NCBI GenBank assembly: GCA_009784335.1
Contig: WRBX01000039.1
Location: 1-6,400, forward strand
DNA: 6,400 nt
Reading direction: 5' to 3'
Source: Oscillospiraceae bacterium
GTDB lineage: Bacteria; Bacillota_A; Clostridia; Monoglobales; WRBX01
How positions within the stretch are numbered: position 1 is the stretch's first letter; each line of letters begins with the position of its first letter. Shown here one piece after another: positions 5,008 through 6,400 of the stretch. The notes below the pieces were generated by a model. That model saw only the letters and a program-made list of their open reading frames with translations. It was not told the origin of the DNA and ran no database searches. The position numbers and the translations under genes were made by a program.

Positions 5008-5062
5008 AGTTTAAATCAGCAAGAAAAAATAAATTATTTAAAAGAAAGGAATGATTAAAATG
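5008..5062 (+). repeat. duplicated leader, copy 2
   Basis: This partner of 3931-3982 begins three bases after the preceding stop codon and carries the identical SD and MIKM-type double start before the 182-aa gene. Near-identity in non-coding DNA next to unrelated proteins suggests recent duplication or exchange of gene bodies behind a fixed leader. Confidence 0.85.
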
Positions 5063-5608
5063 GTAAAACAAATGCTAAGGGAAGCAGGAATTCTCGGCGA
5101 GGAATCGAAGAATGAAGTAAAGGCAGTTAAGGAACTGCAAGAAGCGCTTGAAAAAATCAAAGAGCCGAAAGGAGAACAGGCTTATTATTCGGCAATTGAG
5201 CTTTTTGATGCGGTATCAAAGTATCAAGATGTAACCACTGGCAAAAACCCATTTCCGAAAAGGTTTGCCGAGCAGTATGCGCTTTTGCAATCGCATACTA
5301 GGAATGCCGGGCGAAGCGAATATGGCATTAACCGCACAAAAGCGGGCGAAAGAGTTGATGGCAGCAATACATATTGGGGCGATATTTACGGAATATGGAC
5401 ATTCAACACCAATCATTTTCTAACCGCCAATTCTAAGTTCGCTCATCCCGGATTAAAAAAGGAATTTGAAGGGATAACAATTAAGGATGTTATCGCGCAA
5501 GATCAAGTAAGGCCTTTTGTCAAATCTCACTTGGACCCGATGAAAGAGCTAACCAAAGATTTGGTTGAAAGCCGAACGAAAGATATTGATAAGTATTATG
5601 AGAAGTAG
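5060..5608 (+). CDS. 182-aa hypothetical protein
   Basis: The start at 5060 is chosen by the same argument as its neighbour: the SD AGAAAGGA (5042-5049) is too near the ATG at 5051. The protein is hydrophilic. Residues 1-35 are a charged helix (EVKAVKELQEALEKIKEP), 40-85 are predicted helical, 86-135 form a polar, aromatic-rich section (GSNTYWGDIYGIWTFNTNHF), and the end is Lys/Asp-rich. It has no signal peptide, membrane segment or recognisable catalytic motif. It lies 54 nt after the peptidoglycan-binding gene and 35 nt before the metallopeptidase gene on the same strand, so all are probably co-transcribed. I do not recognise the family. It could be a substrate, inhibitor or partner of the peptidase, but nothing in the sequence decides this. 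Confidence 0.65.
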   Translation: MVKQMLREAGILGEESKNEVKAVKELQEALEKIKEPKGEQAYYSAIELFDAVSKYQDVTTGKNPFPKRFAEQYALLQSHTRNAGRSEYGINRTKAGERVDGSNTYWGDIYGIWTFNTNHFLTANSKFAHPGLKKEFEGITIKDVIAQDQVRPFVKSHLDPMKELTKDLVESRTKDIDKYYEK

Positions 5609-5643
5609 TTTACAGATCGTCGGCAAAAGGTAGATGATGCGCC

Positions 5644-6400
5644 ATGAAATTCAACCCAAAATATTTCGAGAAAAAACCGATTGAGATTGCGAACCCTGAA
5701 ACAGGGCGGCTTATCATGCCCAAACTCACTCGGCTTTTTCATTCATATTCGCTCAAAGAGCCGCCGCAAATGAGTGTGGAGCAGGCGCATGGCTTGCTAA
5801 AAGATAAAGCGGCTTTTGATAAATTGCCGGTTCATGATAAAGTTGGAATTCAGCAAGTGATTGCTAATAATCAAGCCGATAGGCTGGGCATTCCGCGCCC
5901 AGAAGTTAAGATTTTCCCGAATTATCCTATCGTCGGTTGGTCGGTTAAAGGCTTGGCAAGCGGGAATTCGGTTTATTCCAATGCCGGCACTCTAAACTCG
6001 CAAGAATGGTCGCATAACACTCCTGTGCATGAAACAACTCATTTATGGCAAACTATGGCTGAGAATGGGAAGGCGCAGAATGATAAGAATTTACTGGATT
6101 TTGTGCAGACCGAATCGGGATACAATGCGCGCGGCAAGGATATTTTGCTGCACCCGATAAAATTCGCGCTTGGATATTTCACTAATAGCAGGGAGCAAGA
6201 TGCACGCAACAAGGCTTTGCAATATCAAAAAGAGCATGGGCTGCCCGGCGATTTTGAGAAATATGAAAAAATGCAAGAAAGGCTAGTGAATTTTGAGAAG
6301 AAGCATGGCGATGGGTGGGGCGCGGTTGCCACAGGCGCGCGCAAGATTTTTGTGAAGAACCTAAAATCGCTGACAAAACTGGGGCATATTAAATCGTGGA
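5644..6400 (+). CDS. HExxH zinc metallopeptidase-like protein, partial (3' end outside window)
   Basis: The frame is open from the ATG at 5644 to the window edge (252 codons seen, no stop). The SD AAAAGG (5625-5630) is 13 nt away, longer than ideal; ATGs at 5634 and 5637 are in another frame that soon stops. HETTHLWQ at residues 129-136 is an HExxH zinc site of the HExxHxxQ form. E184 in NSREQDAR is a plausible third ligand, as in gluzincin-type peptidases. Upstream, RLGIPRPEVKIFP (80-92) resembles the pre-motif strand region of such enzymes. Residues 1-80 and the Lys-rich end are unassigned. There is no signal peptide. The substrate could be protein or wall peptide; its place beside a peptidoglycan-binding protein suggests, but does not show, a cell-envelope target. 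Related HExxHxxQ domains occur in contractile-injection and toxin loci. Confidence 0.72.
   Translation, partial: MKFNPKYFEKKPIEIANPETGRLIMPKLTRLFHSYSLKEPPQMSVEQAHGLLKDKAAFDKLPVHDKVGIQQVIANNQADRLGIPRPEVKIFPNYPIVGWSVKGLASGNSVYSNAGTLNSQEWSHNTPVHETTHLWQTMAENGKAQNDKNLLDFVQTESGYNARGKDILLHPIKFALGYFTNSREQDARNKALQYQKEHGLPGDFEKYEKMQERLVNFEKKHGDGWGAVATGARKIFVKNLKSLTKLGHIKSW

Overview
The window looks like chromosomal DNA from a low-GC Gram-positive bacterium of the Clostridia type, probably a gut anaerobe. This rests on purine-rich Shine-Dalgarno (SD) sequences, TTGACA-type promoters, a MerR regulator with a GyrI-like effector domain, a YtxH-like small protein, and a UgtP/MGDG-synthase-type glycosyltransferase beside a PlsY-type acyltransferase. 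The species cannot be named from the sequence.

Layout. (1) 1-1150: a MerR-family regulator and a 58-aa membrane-anchored small protein, closed by a clean intrinsic terminator. (2) 1147-1284: a complete tRNA-Arg(CCU) with encoded CCA and a recognisable promoter. (3) 1322-3072: two overlapping lipid genes, a GT28-type diacylglycerol glycosyltransferase and a divergent PlsY-like glycerol-3-phosphate acyltransferase. (4) 3073-3754: about 680 bp with no conventional gene but dense signals. These are 11-bp-periodic TTAACA repeats like a PhoP box, two perfect inverted repeats, a near-consensus promoter with an overlapping palindrome, two copies of a 36-nt segment that each open a tiny reading frame (MKNLKKAHSTR and MENLKKAHSTR), strong hairpins, a 22-unit GA microsatellite inside the second frame, a GC-rich terminator, and a palindromic REP-like element. 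(5) 3755-6400: a co-directional cluster of a 57-aa protein, a 341-aa protein with a shortened peptidoglycan-binding domain, a 182-aa unknown protein and a HExxH metallopeptidase running off the window. None of the four has a signal peptide, and two share a duplicated leader of about 54 nt.

The most interesting part is 3290-3700. It reads as a self-contained transcription unit of about 370 nt: strong promoter, two related micro-ORFs, structured RNA, microsatellite and terminator. Changing the number of GA units moves the stop codon of the second micro-ORF from well before the terminator to inside its hairpin. The tract could therefore act as a phase-variable switch on read-through into the downstream cluster. 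That is a hypothesis from sequence geometry, not a demonstrated mechanism.

The downstream cluster could be part of a prophage, a phage-derived particle or another delivered-effector locus, because it combines a wall-binding domain with a peptidase and no secretion signals. No capsid, tail, integrase or conjugation gene is visible, so this assignment stays open.
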